Assembly (NCBI GenBank): GCA_026126215.1
Contig: JAHCJQ010000004.1
Location: 43,094 to 107,093, forward strand
Reading direction: 5' to 3'
Origin: Alphaproteobacteria bacterium
GTDB lineage: Bacteria > Pseudomonadota > Alphaproteobacteria > Ferrovibrionales > Ferrovibrionaceae
Length of the DNA: 64,000 bases
Part shown: one piece after another, positions 16,523 through 27,557 of the stretch
How positions within the stretch are numbered: the first letter of the stretch is position 1
Layout of the letters: every line of letters begins with the position of its first letter
Translations under genes and position numbers: made by a program
The notes under the pieces: model-generated
The model's input: only the letters and a program-made list of their open reading frames with translations
Told to the model about the DNA's origin: nothing
Database searches by the model: none

Positions 16523-17439
16523 CGCGGTCCGGCGGCCATCTCGGCCTGCACGCGATTGATGATGGCGGCCGCCTCGCTGCCCTGCACCTTGGCGATGTCG
16601 TCCTGGTATTTGAGCAGCACGCCGATCGTGTCGTTGACGGTGCGCGGGTCGAGCGCGATGACGTTGAGCTGGATCAGCGCTTCCGCCCAGTCGATCGTCT
16701 CGGCGATGCCGGGCAGCTTGAAGAGATCCATTCGGCGCAATTCCTGCACGAAGCCCACGACCTGTCGCGCGAGCCGCTGGTCGGCTCCCGGCACCTTGCG
16801 CGCGATGATGCGCAGCTCCCGCTCGGCATCCGGATAGGCCACCCAATGATAGAGACAGCGCCGCTTGAGCGCGTCGTGGATTTCCCGGGTGCGGTTCGAG
16901 GTGATGACGACGATCGGCGGCTCCGGTGCCTTGATGGTGCCGATTTCCGGAATGGTGATCTGGAAGTCGGACAGGATCTCCAGGAGGTAAGCCTCGAACG
17001 GCTCGTCGGTCCGGTCGAGTTCGTCGATCAGCAGGACCGGCGGGCCGGCCGCATCCGCCCGCAGCGCCTGCAGCAGCGGGCGCTCGATCAGGAAGCGCGA
17101 GGAGAATACGTCCTGGCCGATCTTGTCGCGGTCCTGGATGCCGGCCGCCTCTGCCAGGCGGATCTCGATCATCTGCCTCGCATAGTTCCATTCATAGACG
17201 GCGGAGGCGACGTCCAGCCCTTCGTAGCATTGCAGGCGCACCAGCCGGCGGCCGAGGGCGCGCGAGAGAACCTTGGCGATTTCGGTCTTGCCGACCCCGG
17301 CCTCGCCTTCGAGGAACAGCGGCCGGCGCAGGCTGAGCGCCAGAAACAGCGTCGTCGCCAGCGCGCGGTCGGCGACATAATCCTCGCCCGCGAGAAGGGC
17401 TTCCGTGGCATCGATTGTGGCGGGCAGGGGGGTGGACAT
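16519..17439 (-). CDS. coxD: CoxD-like MoxR-type AAA+ ATPase
   Basis: MoxR-family AAA+ ATPase of 306 aa. Walker A is GEAGVGKTE near residue 45, Walker B is VLLIDELDR near 113, and sensor 1 follows in VVITSNRTRE. It should form a chaperone pair with the VWA protein CoxE, encoded next with a four-base overlap, for remodelling the active-site metal cluster of the CoxL-type hydroxylase. It heads the compact nine-gene block that ends with DUF2842, 37 bases downstream of the nucleoside transporter gene. Confidence 0.92.
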   Translation of the reverse strand: MSTPLPATIDATEALLAGEDYVADRALATTLFLALSLRRPLFLEGEAGVGKTEIAKVLSRALGRRLVRLQCYEGLDVASAVYEWNYARQMIEIRLAEAAGIQDRDKIGQDVFSSRFLIERPLLQALRADAAGPPVLLIDELDRTDEPFEAYLLEILSDFQITIPEIGTIKAPEPPIVVITSNRTREIHDALKRRCLYHWVAYPDAERELRIIARKVPGADQRLARQVVGFVQELRRMDLFKLPGIAETIDWAEALIQLNVIALDPRTVNDTIGVLLKYQDDIAKVQGSEAAAIINRVQAEMAAGPR

Positions 17440-17476
17440 GGAGCGTTACTCTGACCTGACGGGCGGGAAGGCAATT

Positions 17477-18721
17477 CTACACGAAAAGGCCGATGACTGC
17501 GCCGGTCATGCAGGTTGCCAGGGTGCCGGAGACCAGCGAGCGCAGTCCGAGTGCGACGATCTCCCCCCGACGCTCGGGCACCATGGTGCCGAGGCCGCCG
17601 ATCATGATGCCGAGGCTGCCGAAATTGGCGAATCCGCACAGGGCGTAGGTGAGGATCAGGCGGGACCGTGCCGAGAGCGCCTCGTCTCCGATGCCCGCCA
17701 GATCGAGATAGGCGACGAACTCGTTCAGCACCGTCTTGGTGCCCATGAGCTGCCCGGCCAGCACCGCCTCGCTCCAGGGAATGCCCATCAGGAAGCAGAT
17801 CGGTGCCATGATCCAGCCGAGCAGGCGCTGCAGCGTCAGCGGCGCCCCAGCCACGTCCGGCGCGAGCGCGATGACCTGGTTCAGCAGGTGGACCAGTGCC
17901 ACCAGCACGATCAGCATGGCAACCACGTTGACGAGGAGCTGCACGCCCGAGAGCGTGCCACGCGTGATGGCGTCCATCGACGAGGTGGCGGGATCGGGAA
18001 CCGCGATATCGCCCTCGGTGCCCGGCGCGCGGTCCGGGATCATGACCTGCGCGACCAGGATGGCCGCCGGGGCGCTGAGCAGCGAGGCCAGGACCAGATG
18101 GCCGCCGACATCAGGAATGGCAGGGGCCAGGATCACGGCATAGAGCACGAGGACGGTACCTGCGATGGTCGCCATGCCCGCCGTCATCACCACGAAGAGT
18201 TCGCCCCGGCTCAGCCGCGCGAGGTAGGGGCGGGCGAAGAGCGGCGCCTCGACCATGCCGACGAAGATATTCGCCGCCGTGGCGACGCCCACCGCGCCGC
18301 CAGTGCCGAGCGTTCGCCGCAGCCCCCAGGCGAACGCCCGCACCAGCGCGGGCAGGATCCGCCAATGGAACAGCAGGCTCGATAGTGCGCTCATCACCAG
18401 GATCAGCGGCAGCGCCTGAAAGGCGAGGTTGAAGCTCGAGCCCGGACTCTTCTCGTCGAAAGGAAGGGGCCCGCCACCGATATAGCCGAAGACGAAAGAT
18501 GTTCCCGCACGGGTCGCGGCGGCGATGGAGTTGACCGCGCCGGTGAGCGAGGCCAGAGCGGACTTGAGCGGCGGCAACGAGGTGAACAGCGCCGCAAGGA
18601 CGATCTGGAGGAGGAGCGCGATGAGCAACGGTCGCCAGCGCAGGGCGCGGCGATCCTCGCTCAGAAGCCAGGCCAGCCCGAGAAGTCCGACCAACCCAGC
18701 TCCGCTTTGTATTAATTCCAT
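17477..18721 (-). CDS. nupC: concentrative nucleoside transporter (NupC/CNT family)
   Basis: Inner-membrane protein of 414 aa with the CNT layout: three N-terminal helices, then the core with GTSFVFGYIGGGPLPF, the re-entrant and helix segments FNLAFQALPLILVMSALSSLLF and NIFVGMVEAPLFARPYL, and LCGFANFGSLGIMIGG near the C-terminus. These transporters couple nucleoside uptake to H+ or Na+. The gene sits between coxM and coxD, all on the minus strand. That placement suggests that the Mo-hydroxylase acts on a nucleobase or related heterocycle rather than on CO, which is inference. Confidence 0.9.
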   Translation of the reverse strand: MELIQSGAGLVGLLGLAWLLSEDRRALRWRPLLIALLLQIVLAALFTSLPPLKSALASLTGAVNSIAAATRAGTSFVFGYIGGGPLPFDEKSPGSSFNLAFQALPLILVMSALSSLLFHWRILPALVRAFAWGLRRTLGTGGAVGVATAANIFVGMVEAPLFARPYLARLSRGELFVVMTAGMATIAGTVLVLYAVILAPAIPDVGGHLVLASLLSAPAAILVAQVMIPDRAPGTEGDIAVPDPATSSMDAITRGTLSGVQLLVNVVAMLIVLVALVHLLNQVIALAPDVAGAPLTLQRLLGWIMAPICFLMGIPWSEAVLAGQLMGTKTVLNEFVAYLDLAGIGDEALSARSRLILTYALCGFANFGSLGIMIGGLGTMVPERRGEIVALGLRSLVSGTLATCMTGAVIGLFV

Positions 18722-18761
18722 AATTATAACGGCTTAAAGATAATTCTTCATTAATCGCTTG

Positions 18762-18794
18762 AAAAGACGGCGAGGGGAGACGGACTCCCCTCGC
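18762..18794 (-). terminator. terminator between coxM and nupC (minus strand)
   Basis: Perfect 9-bp stem GCGAGGGGA/TCCCCTCGC (18770-18778 and 18786-18794) with a 7-base loop. On the minus strand it is followed by CGTCTTTTC, a short U-run. It lies just past the coxM stop and should end the coxSLM transcript, so nupC-coxD probably has its own promoter in the AT-rich stretch at 18722-18760. Confidence 0.65.
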
Positions 18795-18822
18795 TCAGGG
18801 CTCACGAATGACTCCCCGCCGG

Positions 18823-19617
18823 TCAGCCGCAGGCCGCCACCGCCCGGCGCGCCATGACGCCGATCAGATGCGCGCGATACTCCGCCGAGGCATGGATATC
18901 GGCGTTCAGTCCGTCTGCCTTTGCCTTGAGCCCGTCGAGCGCGCCGGCGGCGAAGCTCTTCCCCAGTGCCGCCTCTGCTTCCGTCCAGCGAAAGACCGAA
19001 GGCGCGGCCCCGGTAACTGCCACCCGCACGCCATTCGCCGTTTCGGCGACCAATACGCCCACGATGGCGTAGCGCGAGGCCGGGTTCTCGAACTTCTGGT
19101 AGGCCGCGCGCTTCGGCGCCGGAAAGGCCACCTTGACGATGATCTCGCCTTCTTCGAGGGCGGTCTCGAACATGCCGGTGAAGAACTTGTCGGCCGGGAT
19201 CTGGCGCTTGCTGGTATGGATCGTCGCGCCGAGACCAAGGGCCGCGGCCGGATAGTCCGCCGCCGGATCGCTGTTGGCGATCGAGCCGCCGATGGTGCCC
19301 AGGTTGCGCACCTGCGGATCGCCGATACCGCCCGCCAGCGCGGCAAGGGCCGGAATGGCCTTTTTCACCTCGGCCGATGACGCCACCTCGCCATGCCTGG
19401 TCATGGCGCCGATGACGACACTGCCGCCTTCGACCTTGATGCCCTTGAGTTCGGCAATGCCGCCGAGGTCGATCACGTCGCCGGGCTGCGCCAGGCGCTG
19501 CTTGAGCGTCGGGATCAGGGTCTGGCCACCGGCCAATAGTTTCGCTTCCGTGTTGGCGGCGATCAGCTTGGTCGCCTCCGCGAGGCTGCCGGGACGATGA
19601 TAGTTGAACGCATACAT
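18823..19617 (-). CDS. coxM: Mo-hydroxylase FAD-binding medium subunit
   Basis: 264-aa FAD subunit of a xanthine-oxidase-family enzyme. The FAD motifs are KLLAGGQTLIP near 25-35 and TIGGSIANSDPAAD near 108-121. The C-terminal CO_deh_flav_C domain follows. It transfers electrons from the 2Fe-2S clusters of CoxS to the acceptor. It is the third gene of the S-L-M set, 18 bases after coxL. The usual biochemical order M-S-L is changed here to S-L-M. Confidence 0.92.
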   Translation of the reverse strand: MYAFNYHRPGSLAEATKLIAANTEAKLLAGGQTLIPTLKQRLAQPGDVIDLGGIAELKGIKVEGGSVVIGAMTRHGEVASSAEVKKAIPALAALAGGIGDPQVRNLGTIGGSIANSDPAADYPAAALGLGATIHTSKRQIPADKFFTGMFETALEEGEIIVKVAFPAPKRAAYQKFENPASRYAIVGVLVAETANGVRVAVTGAAPSVFRWTEAEAALGKSFAAGALDGLKAKADGLNADIHASAEYRAHLIGVMARRAVAACG

Positions 19618-19635
19618 GTTCGGGTCCCCCTGTTC

Positions 19636-22011
<2,376 letters not shown>

Positions 22012-22021
22012 GGCGAACCCC

Positions 22022-22483
22022 TTACATGTTGGCTGCGGCGGCCTTCACGGCCTTCACGATGTTGTGGTAGCCGGTGCAACGGCAGATGTTGCCTTCGAGT
22101 TCGTGCCGGATCGTCTCCTCGGAGGGGTTCGGATTGCGCTTCACCAGGTCGATCGCGCTCATGATCATGCCGGGGGTGCAGAAGCCGCACTGCAGGGCAT
22201 GATGCTCGCGGAAGGCTTCCTGCATCGGATGCAGCTTGTCGCCTTGCGCCAGTCCCTCGATGGTCGTCACGCTGGCGCCGTTCGCCTGCGCGGCCAGCAT
22301 GGTGCAGGACTTCACGCTGCGCCCGTCCACATGAACGACGCAGGCGCCGCACTGGCTGGTATCGCAGCCGACATGGGTTCCCGTGAGATTGAGGTGTTCG
22401 CGCAGGAACTGGACCAGCAGGGTGCGGGCCTCGACGTCGCGCGAAACGGTTTTTCCGTTCACCGTCATGGAAACGGTTGGCAT
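22022..22483 (-). CDS. coxS: Mo-hydroxylase 2Fe-2S small subunit
   Basis: 153-aa subunit with two 2Fe-2S clusters. The plant-type ferredoxin cluster uses [12 protein letters not shown] and the cysteine in SCTML; the second, all-helical domain uses CGFCTPGM and [12 protein letters not shown] at 22483 is fixed by a strong GGGAGGAAATC ribosome-binding site. A longer frame to 22594 has no support. It is ten bases ahead of coxL and so leads the S-L-M transcript, 153 bases downstream of coxG. Confidence 0.95.
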   Translation of the reverse strand: MPTVSMTVNGKTVSRDVEARTLLVQFLREHLNLTGTHVGCDTSQCGACVVHVDGRSVKSCTMLAAQANGASVTTIEGLAQGDKLHPMQEAFREHHALQCGFCTPGMIMSAIDLVKRNPNPSEETIRHELEGNICRCTGYHNIVKAVKAAAANM

Positions 22484-22636
22484 GATTTCCTCCCTGTACG
22501 ACTCTGGCCGCCCGGGCGGGCGGCACGCATGCCGGGGACGACGGCCGGCACGTCCCGGATGAGGGAGTCTGGTTTGCCGGAGGCCGCCGGTCAAGCGGTG
22601 CGCGAATACTTTTCTCCGACCGGAACCGCCCGCGCT

Positions 22637-23257
22637 TCACCCGGCGGACGAGAATGCCCACAAAACGATCAGCACAACAACGATGACCGCTGCACCCCAG
22701 GCCCAGGAGGGAATGCCGCGGCCGGCTCCGTTCGTTCCTCCGTCCGCAAGCGGCGGGGCGGCTGCGGGCTTCGCCGCCTCGGCGGACACCGGTTCCGCCG
22801 GCGCCGGGGCCGCGCGCGCGCTTACGATCTCGTTGAAGCGGGTGAAGAAATCGTCCGCCAGCTTGCGGGCCGTGGCGTCGATGAGGCGCGAGCCAAGTTG
22901 TGCCAGCTTGCCGCCGACCTGCGCCTGGGCTTCATAGACAAGCAGCGTGCCGCCGTCCGGCGCGTCCCGCAGCCGCACCGTGGCGCCGCCCTTGCCGAAA
23001 CCCGCCGCGCCGCCGGCGCCCTCGCCGGAGATGCGATAGCTGTTCGGCGGATCGATGTCCGACAGGGTCACCTTGCCCTTGAACGTCGCCTTCACCGGGC
23101 CGACCTTGGCGATCACCGTCGCCACCAGTTCGGTGTCGGATACCTTCTCGATGCTTTCGCAGCCTGGAATGGCCTGCTTGAGCGTCTCGGGATCGTTCAG
23201 CGCCGCCCACACGTCGGCGCGCGGGGCGGGAATGAGCTGTTCGCCCTTCATGTCCAT
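22637..23257 (-). CDS. coxG: CoxG-like SRPBCC protein with C-terminal membrane anchor
   Basis: 206-aa protein. Residues about 1-145 are a CoxG/SRPBCC fold (PAPRADVWAALNDPE, AIPGCESIEKV, VGGKLAQLGSRLID). An Ala/Pro-rich linker follows and a single membrane helix WGAAVIVVVLIVLWAF ends the protein. CoxG in Oligotropha is reported to help recruit CO dehydrogenase to the membrane, and the anchor here fits such a tether for the soluble S-L-M enzyme. It is first in the cox block, divergent from the Panacea-like gene across a 128-base promoter region. Confidence 0.88.
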   Translation of the reverse strand: MDMKGEQLIPAPRADVWAALNDPETLKQAIPGCESIEKVSDTELVATVIAKVGPVKATFKGKVTLSDIDPPNSYRISGEGAGGAAGFGKGGATVRLRDAPDGGTLLVYEAQAQVGGKLAQLGSRLIDATARKLADDFFTRFNEIVSARAAPAPAEPVSAEAAKPAAAPPLADGGTNGAGRGIPSWAWGAAVIVVVLIVLWAFSSAG

Positions 23258-23385
23258 GATGCGGTCCTCGCTCTGGCATTTCCGGCGTCCGTCGCGCCAT
23301 CTGGGCCGCGAGACTAGTGTGTTTCGCGCCGTGATGGAACCGGCTCTTAACCCCTCGCTAACCACGGGGCGCCTAGCCTTGCGCC

Positions 23386-23994
23386 ATGCCTGCGCACCAT
23401 CCGCCCGACCGGCGACCGCCGGTCATTCCCTCCGCCCTCGATGCGGCGATCTGGTTCATTCTGAAGAGCGCGGCGGAACGCCAGCCGCTCGATCCGCAGA
23501 AGCTCAACCTGCTGCTCTACCTGGGGCAGGCGAGCTATGCCGCCGCCCATGAAGGCGCGGCGCTCATGCCCGGCGTGTTCCTTGCCCACGAGGAAGGCCC
23601 GCGTGAGCCCAACGTGACGGTGGCGCTGCAGGCCGGGCTCGCCGCGCCGCCGGAGCCGGTGCTTCCCGGCGTTGGAGAGCGCATTCTCGCCACTTTGTGG
23701 GATCGCTACGGCGTCATGCCGTTGATCGGGCTGCAGCGGCTGGTCGCTGCCGACGGCCTCTGGAAGGCGACATTGCAGAAGGTGCAAGGCGGCGAGATCA
23801 CGCGCGAGGCCATGCGTCATGCCTACGCGCAGCCCAGGGCGGCGCAGGCGCCGAGGCAGCGAGCCAACGCCAACCGGAGCGCGACTGCGGCATCGTTGCA
23901 CCGGGCCGACCCGCTGCCCCGCTTTACCCTGGACGGGCGCGAGATCAAACGCTGGAAACCCAAGCGCCGCATCGACCCCGCCACACTGGAATAG
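23386..23994 (+). CDS. Panacea (DUF4065)-like protein
   Basis: 202-aa protein. Residues about 17-125 resemble the Panacea/SocA domain: an opening helix with AAIWFILKSA, the KLNLLLYLGQASYAAAHEG block equivalent to the family KLQKLLYFAQG signature, then FLAHEEGPREPNV in place of the usual YGPV motif. The last 75 residues are basic and probably disordered. Panacea domains act as antitoxins or adaptor-type proteins (SocA of Caulobacter). No toxin gene is adjacent, so if this is an antitoxin it is an orphan. It is transcribed away from coxG. Confidence 0.6.
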   Translation: MPAHHPPDRRPPVIPSALDAAIWFILKSAAERQPLDPQKLNLLLYLGQASYAAAHEGAALMPGVFLAHEEGPREPNVTVALQAGLAAPPEPVLPGVGERILATLWDRYGVMPLIGLQRLVAADGLWKATLQKVQGGEITREAMRHAYAQPRAAQAPRQRANANRSATAASLHRADPLPRFTLDGREIKRWKPKRRIDPATLE

Positions 23995-24000
23995 CCGGCA

Positions 24001-24954
24001 CTATCCGCCGCGCGCGCGCCGCATCCGCTCGCAAGGGTCGAGATCGTCGACGCGCGGCGTGAACCACACGAAATCGAACGGCAGTTGGTAGTCCTCCGGT
24101 CGTACCCGCGCGGCATCGACTTCAATGAAGGCAAGCGTCGCGACGGAACGCGCCGGCGCGCGCGCCACCAGATGCACGGGAACGCCCCGGTCGCGCCGCA
24201 CATGACCGTTGCCGGCGATCAGCACCGCGCCATCGCCCGGTGCGGCCAGCATGCTGTCCGCCATGACTGCATCGCGCAGCCGCTGCGCGAAGGCCATGCC
24301 CGGCAGCAGCGAGGCCGGAAGCATGCCGCAATGGGCGTCGGCGATTTCCCTTTCCATCGTTGCCTGTACTTCTGCCGGCAGCGCCTGACCCAGCGCCAGT
24401 CGCGTGCGCATAGGTTCAGGCACGCTTGCGGCGCCGCCACGGACCGCCTCGCGAATGCGCGCCCGCGGCAGGTTGGCGGCGCGCATCGTCAGTCCGGCTG
24501 CATGCGCCGTCTCGGCAATCGGGCGATAGAAGGACCAGTCCGGCCACCCGGTCCGCTCCCAGCCGATGGCGGCGCCGAGGCCGGACATGTCCTTCGGCGC
24601 GGCGGCAAGGAAGCTGGCCAGCGCATCCGCCTGTTCCTGGTCGATCATTTCGAAGGCGACGGCAGGGCGGCGGCCCTGCGCGGCGAGCGCCCGCAGCGTC
24701 GCCGCTTGCAGCAGGTGATGATCCTGATTGTCATGGCGTTCGCCGAGCAGGACAAAATCTGCACTCGCCAGCGCCCGATACAGATCATCGGCAGCGATGA
24801 GGCGCGCCTCCGCGGTCGACCAGATGCGCCCGGCAAGGACGTGCTCGCGCTCTAGCGTGTGGTGCCAGGCGATCTCGTTTTTGCCGGCGGCGCAGGCGGC
24901 GAGCAGCGCAAGGAAGAGGGCTGCGGCGAGCGCGCCGCGCAATGCTCGTGGCAT
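24001..24954 (-). CDS. ChaN-family lipoprotein
   Basis: 317-aa predicted lipoprotein with lipobox LLAAC at residue 21, placing it at the outer or inner membrane periplasmic face. The ChaN haem-binding-type fold is indicated by FVLLGERHDNQDHH, AFEMIDQEQADAL, ANLPRARIRE and the late AGNGHVRRDRGVP block. ChaN of Campylobacter binds haem cofacially and is linked to iron uptake; enzyme-like EreA relatives share the fold. It ends convergently with the Panacea-like gene, only six bases apart. Confidence 0.82.
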   Translation of the reverse strand: MPRALRGALAAALFLALLAACAAGKNEIAWHHTLEREHVLAGRIWSTAEARLIAADDLYRALASADFVLLGERHDNQDHHLLQAATLRALAAQGRRPAVAFEMIDQEQADALASFLAAAPKDMSGLGAAIGWERTGWPDWSFYRPIAETAHAAGLTMRAANLPRARIREAVRGGAASVPEPMRTRLALGQALPAEVQATMEREIADAHCGMLPASLLPGMAFAQRLRDAVMADSMLAAPGDGAVLIAGNGHVRRDRGVPVHLVARAPARSVATLAFIEVDAARVRPEDYQLPFDFVWFTPRVDDLDPCERMRRARGG

Positions 24955-25132
24955 CGTAGTCTCCCGCGTTCGCTACCGGACGGGGTTGTCCGGCCTGCGA
25001 CATACAAGATGTTTGGTTTTGCTGCTGCTCGGCAAGGGCTCAGGTGGCGCGCGAAGGCGCGGGTGCGGGCCTTGTGACAAATGGAAAATGTGCTAGGGTT
25101 TAATGTGGGTATTTTTGCTGTGCGGGGTCCGC

Positions 25133-25729
25133 ATGGACGGCCAATGGGGAGGCGACGGTGCACAACAAGACACCGTCACGATAACAGGGACCATCAAGTG
25201 GTTTAATGCGGTAAAGGGGTTCGGGTTCATAACACCGAACGATGGGACCGGGGACGTTTTCCTGCATCTGTCCTGCCTGCGGCAGGCCGGCTACGACAGT
25301 GTCCAGGAGGGTGCGGCGATCGTTTGTGAGGCGGTGCGCCGCCCGAAGGGCTTGCAGGCCGTGCGCGTCGTCGAACTCGACAATGCGTCGGCGCCCATGC
25401 AGCCGCCGGCGCGCCGGCCGCGTCCCTTTTCTTCCGGTGGCGCATCCGGCTACGAGGGACAGGGACGCCCGATGGGCGCTCCTGGCGCAGAGCGCTTCCC
25501 GCCGATCGAGGCCGAAGGCGAATTCCAGGAAGCGCGGGTCAAGTGGTTCAATGTGGTCAAGGGCTACGGCTTCGTCTCGCGCGGCGAGGGCTCGCAGGAC
25601 GTATTCGTGCATATGGAGGTGCTGCGGCGCATCGGCGTCTCCGACCTGCAGCCCGGCCAGCCGGTGCGTGTGCGCATCGGCCGCGGACCGAAGGGTCCGC
25701 AAGTGGCGGAGATCATGCTGGAAGAGTAG
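25133..25729 (+). CDS. two-domain cold-shock protein
   Basis: 198-aa protein with two cold-shock domains separated by a Pro/Gly-rich linker. CSD1 runs from [17 protein letters not shown] to about residue 78, and CSD2 from [17 protein letters not shown] to the end; RNP1 (KGFGFI, KGYGFV) and RNP2-like (DVFLHL, DVFVHM) motifs are present in both. It binds RNA or single-stranded DNA. Such duplicated CSD proteins are typical of alphaproteobacteria. ATG 25133 gives a natural start just before CSD1; ATG 25103 would add a hydrophobic, unlikely leader. Confidence 0.9.
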   Translation: MDGQWGGDGAQQDTVTITGTIKWFNAVKGFGFITPNDGTGDVFLHLSCLRQAGYDSVQEGAAIVCEAVRRPKGLQAVRVVELDNASAPMQPPARRPRPFSSGGASGYEGQGRPMGAPGAERFPPIEAEGEFQEARVKWFNVVKGYGFVSRGEGSQDVFVHMEVLRRIGVSDLQPGQPVRVRIGRGPKGPQVAEIMLEE

Positions 25730-25777
25730 GCGTGCCGGGGCGGGTTTCATCCCCCGCCGCAGCGGCGCGCCTCCCCG

Positions 25778-26737
25778 TCACGGCCGCGTCGCGGCCGGCA
25801 GTTCCACGGCATAACGGCCGATCTCGAGTGCTTCGGGGATGATCTTCTGCGCTGCGAGGAACGCGGCGAAGCGTTCGTAACGAACCCGGTCGAGGGCTGC
25901 GGGGCGCAGCGCGAAGCGCGGCAGCGTATCGCCCCAGGCCCGCCGGTTCAGTTCGTCGTCGCGATCCTTGTAGGCGGCGATGAAGAGCTGCCAGCTTTCC
26001 TTCGGGTGATTGATCAGGTATTGCGTGCCCTGCTCGAGCGCATCGAGGAAGCGGCGCATGCGCCCATCGCCGAGGCGCTCGCGATGGGCGACGAGGATCA
26101 GTTCGTCATAGGCGGGCACGCCTTCCTCTTCGACGAAGAAGACCCGTCCCGGCCGGCCGACGATGTCCATCTGGTTCAGCTCGAAATTGCGGAACGCCCC
26201 GATTACCGCATCCACCTGGCCGGAGATGAGTGCCGGCGAGAGGCTGAAATTGACGTTTACCAGGGTGACGTCCGAAAGTTTCAGCCCATGCTTCTCCAGC
26301 ATTGCCTTGAGCAGCGCATCCTCGAAGCCGCCGACGGAATAGCCGATCTTGCGTCCCTTGAGATCGGCGATCGCACGTACCGGTCCGTCGCGAAGCACGA
26401 CGAGGGAATTGAGCGGCGTGGCCACCAGGGTGCCGAAACGCAGGAGCGGCAGCCCCTGCGCCACCTGCACATGGAGCTGTGGCTGGTAGCTCACGGCGAT
26501 ATCCGCCTTGCCGGCGGCGACCAGCTTCGGCGGGTCGTTCGGATCGGCCGGCGCGATCAGTTCCACCTCCAGCCCCTGCGCCTTGAAGTAGCCGCGCTCG
26601 CGGGCCACAACCAGTGTCGCATGGTCGGGATTGACGAACCAGTCGAGCATCACCGTAAGCTTGTCCGCGGCGCGGGCGGCAGCGGCGGCGGGGAGGGCAA
26701 GGGCTAGGACGAACAACAGCGTGAGCAGGCGATGCAT
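25778..26737 (-). CDS. thiY: ThiY-like HMP-precursor ABC substrate-binding protein
   Basis: Periplasmic binding protein of the NMT1/THI5 family, 319 aa. A signal peptide (LLTLLFVLALALPAAAAARA) is followed by LTVMLDWFVNPDHA and then the helix GYFKAQGLEVEL, which are hallmarks of ThiY-type binders of N-formyl-4-amino-5-aminomethyl-2-methylpyrimidine. The ATG at 26737 is chosen because AGAGGA lies eight bases upstream. It is the third gene of a thiZ-thiX-thiY set preceded by a TPP riboswitch, which strongly supports pyrimidine salvage for thiamine. Confidence 0.88.
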   Translation of the reverse strand: MHRLLTLLFVLALALPAAAAARAADKLTVMLDWFVNPDHATLVVARERGYFKAQGLEVELIAPADPNDPPKLVAAGKADIAVSYQPQLHVQVAQGLPLLRFGTLVATPLNSLVVLRDGPVRAIADLKGRKIGYSVGGFEDALLKAMLEKHGLKLSDVTLVNVNFSLSPALISGQVDAVIGAFRNFELNQMDIVGRPGRVFFVEEEGVPAYDELILVAHRERLGDGRMRRFLDALEQGTQYLINHPKESWQLFIAAYKDRDDELNRRAWGDTLPRFALRPAALDRVRYERFAAFLAAQKIIPEALEIGRYAVELPAATRP

Positions 26738-26774
26738 CTTTTCAATCCTCTTTTTCAACGGGGGCTACGACAGA

Positions 26775-27557
26775 TCAGGTTTCTTCTTCCGACTGGTCCA
26801 GGAATCTTTCGGGCGCCCAGGGCATGAGCCGGCGCAGCAGGGCATCGATCGCGAAATAGAGCGTGAGCGCCAGTGCCGCCAGCACCGACAGGGCGGCGAA
26901 CATGAGATCGATCTGCATGCGTCCGTTGGCATGCAGCATGAGATGGCCGAGGCCCGCGCTCGAGCCGACCCACTCGCCGATCACCGCGCCGATCGGCGCC
27001 ACCGCCGCCGCCACGCGCAGGCCGCTGCCGAAGGCAGGCAGGGCGGCGGGAATGCGGATACGGAGCAGGATGGCGAAACGCCCGCGCCTTCCGGCCGGCG
27101 CCATCGTGCGTGCCAGGTCGAGCCAGCCGGTATCGGTCCGCCGCAGTCCGTCGAGGAAGGCGACCGTCACCGGAAAGAAGATGATGAGCGCCGCCATCGC
27201 GACTTTCGAGGCGAGGCCGTAGCCGAACCACAGAACGAGGATGGGCGCCAGCGCGAAGACCGGGATTGCCTGGCTGGCGATGACCAGCGGCAGCAGCCAG
27301 GTACGTGCCAGCCGCGCATGATCGATGGCGAGCGCGGCGGCCGCCCCAAGCAGGGTGCCGAGCAGAAGGCCGGCCAGGATCTCGGCGGCAGTGATAGCGG
27401 CATGGCCGAGAATGATGTCGGCGCGCGTCATGAGAACATGGCCGACGGCGGCCGGCGCGGGCAGTATATAGGGCGGCAGCCCGCTTAGCAGCACGACCGC
27501 CTGCCAGCATGCGAGCAGGGCCAGGATGGCGCCGCCGAGGCGAGCCGACATCATCAT
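26775..27557 (-). CDS. thiX: ThiX-like ABC transporter permease
   Basis: 260-aa inner-membrane permease of the BPD transport family, with about six helices and the EAA-type loop DLARTMAPAGRRGRFAILLRIRIPAAL around residues 148-172. Its start ATG overlaps the thiZ stop by four bases and its stop is 37 bases before the thiY start. It forms the channel for the pyrimidine precursor bound by ThiY. Confidence 0.9.
   Translation of the reverse strand: MMMSARLGGAILALLACWQAVVLLSGLPPYILPAPAAVGHVLMTRADIILGHAAITAAEILAGLLLGTLLGAAAALAIDHARLARTWLLPLVIASQAIPVFALAPILVLWFGYGLASKVAMAALIIFFPVTVAFLDGLRRTDTGWLDLARTMAPAGRRGRFAILLRIRIPAALPAFGSGLRVAAAVAPIGAVIGEWVGSSAGLGHLMLHANGRMQIDLMFAALSVLAALALTLYFAIDALLRRLMPWAPERFLDQSEEET

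Noticed and set aside
15311..17191. A 626-aa fused coxE protein
   Set aside because: The N-terminal 220 residues are an out-of-frame reading of coxD; the ATG at 16522 overlapping the coxD stop is the natural start.
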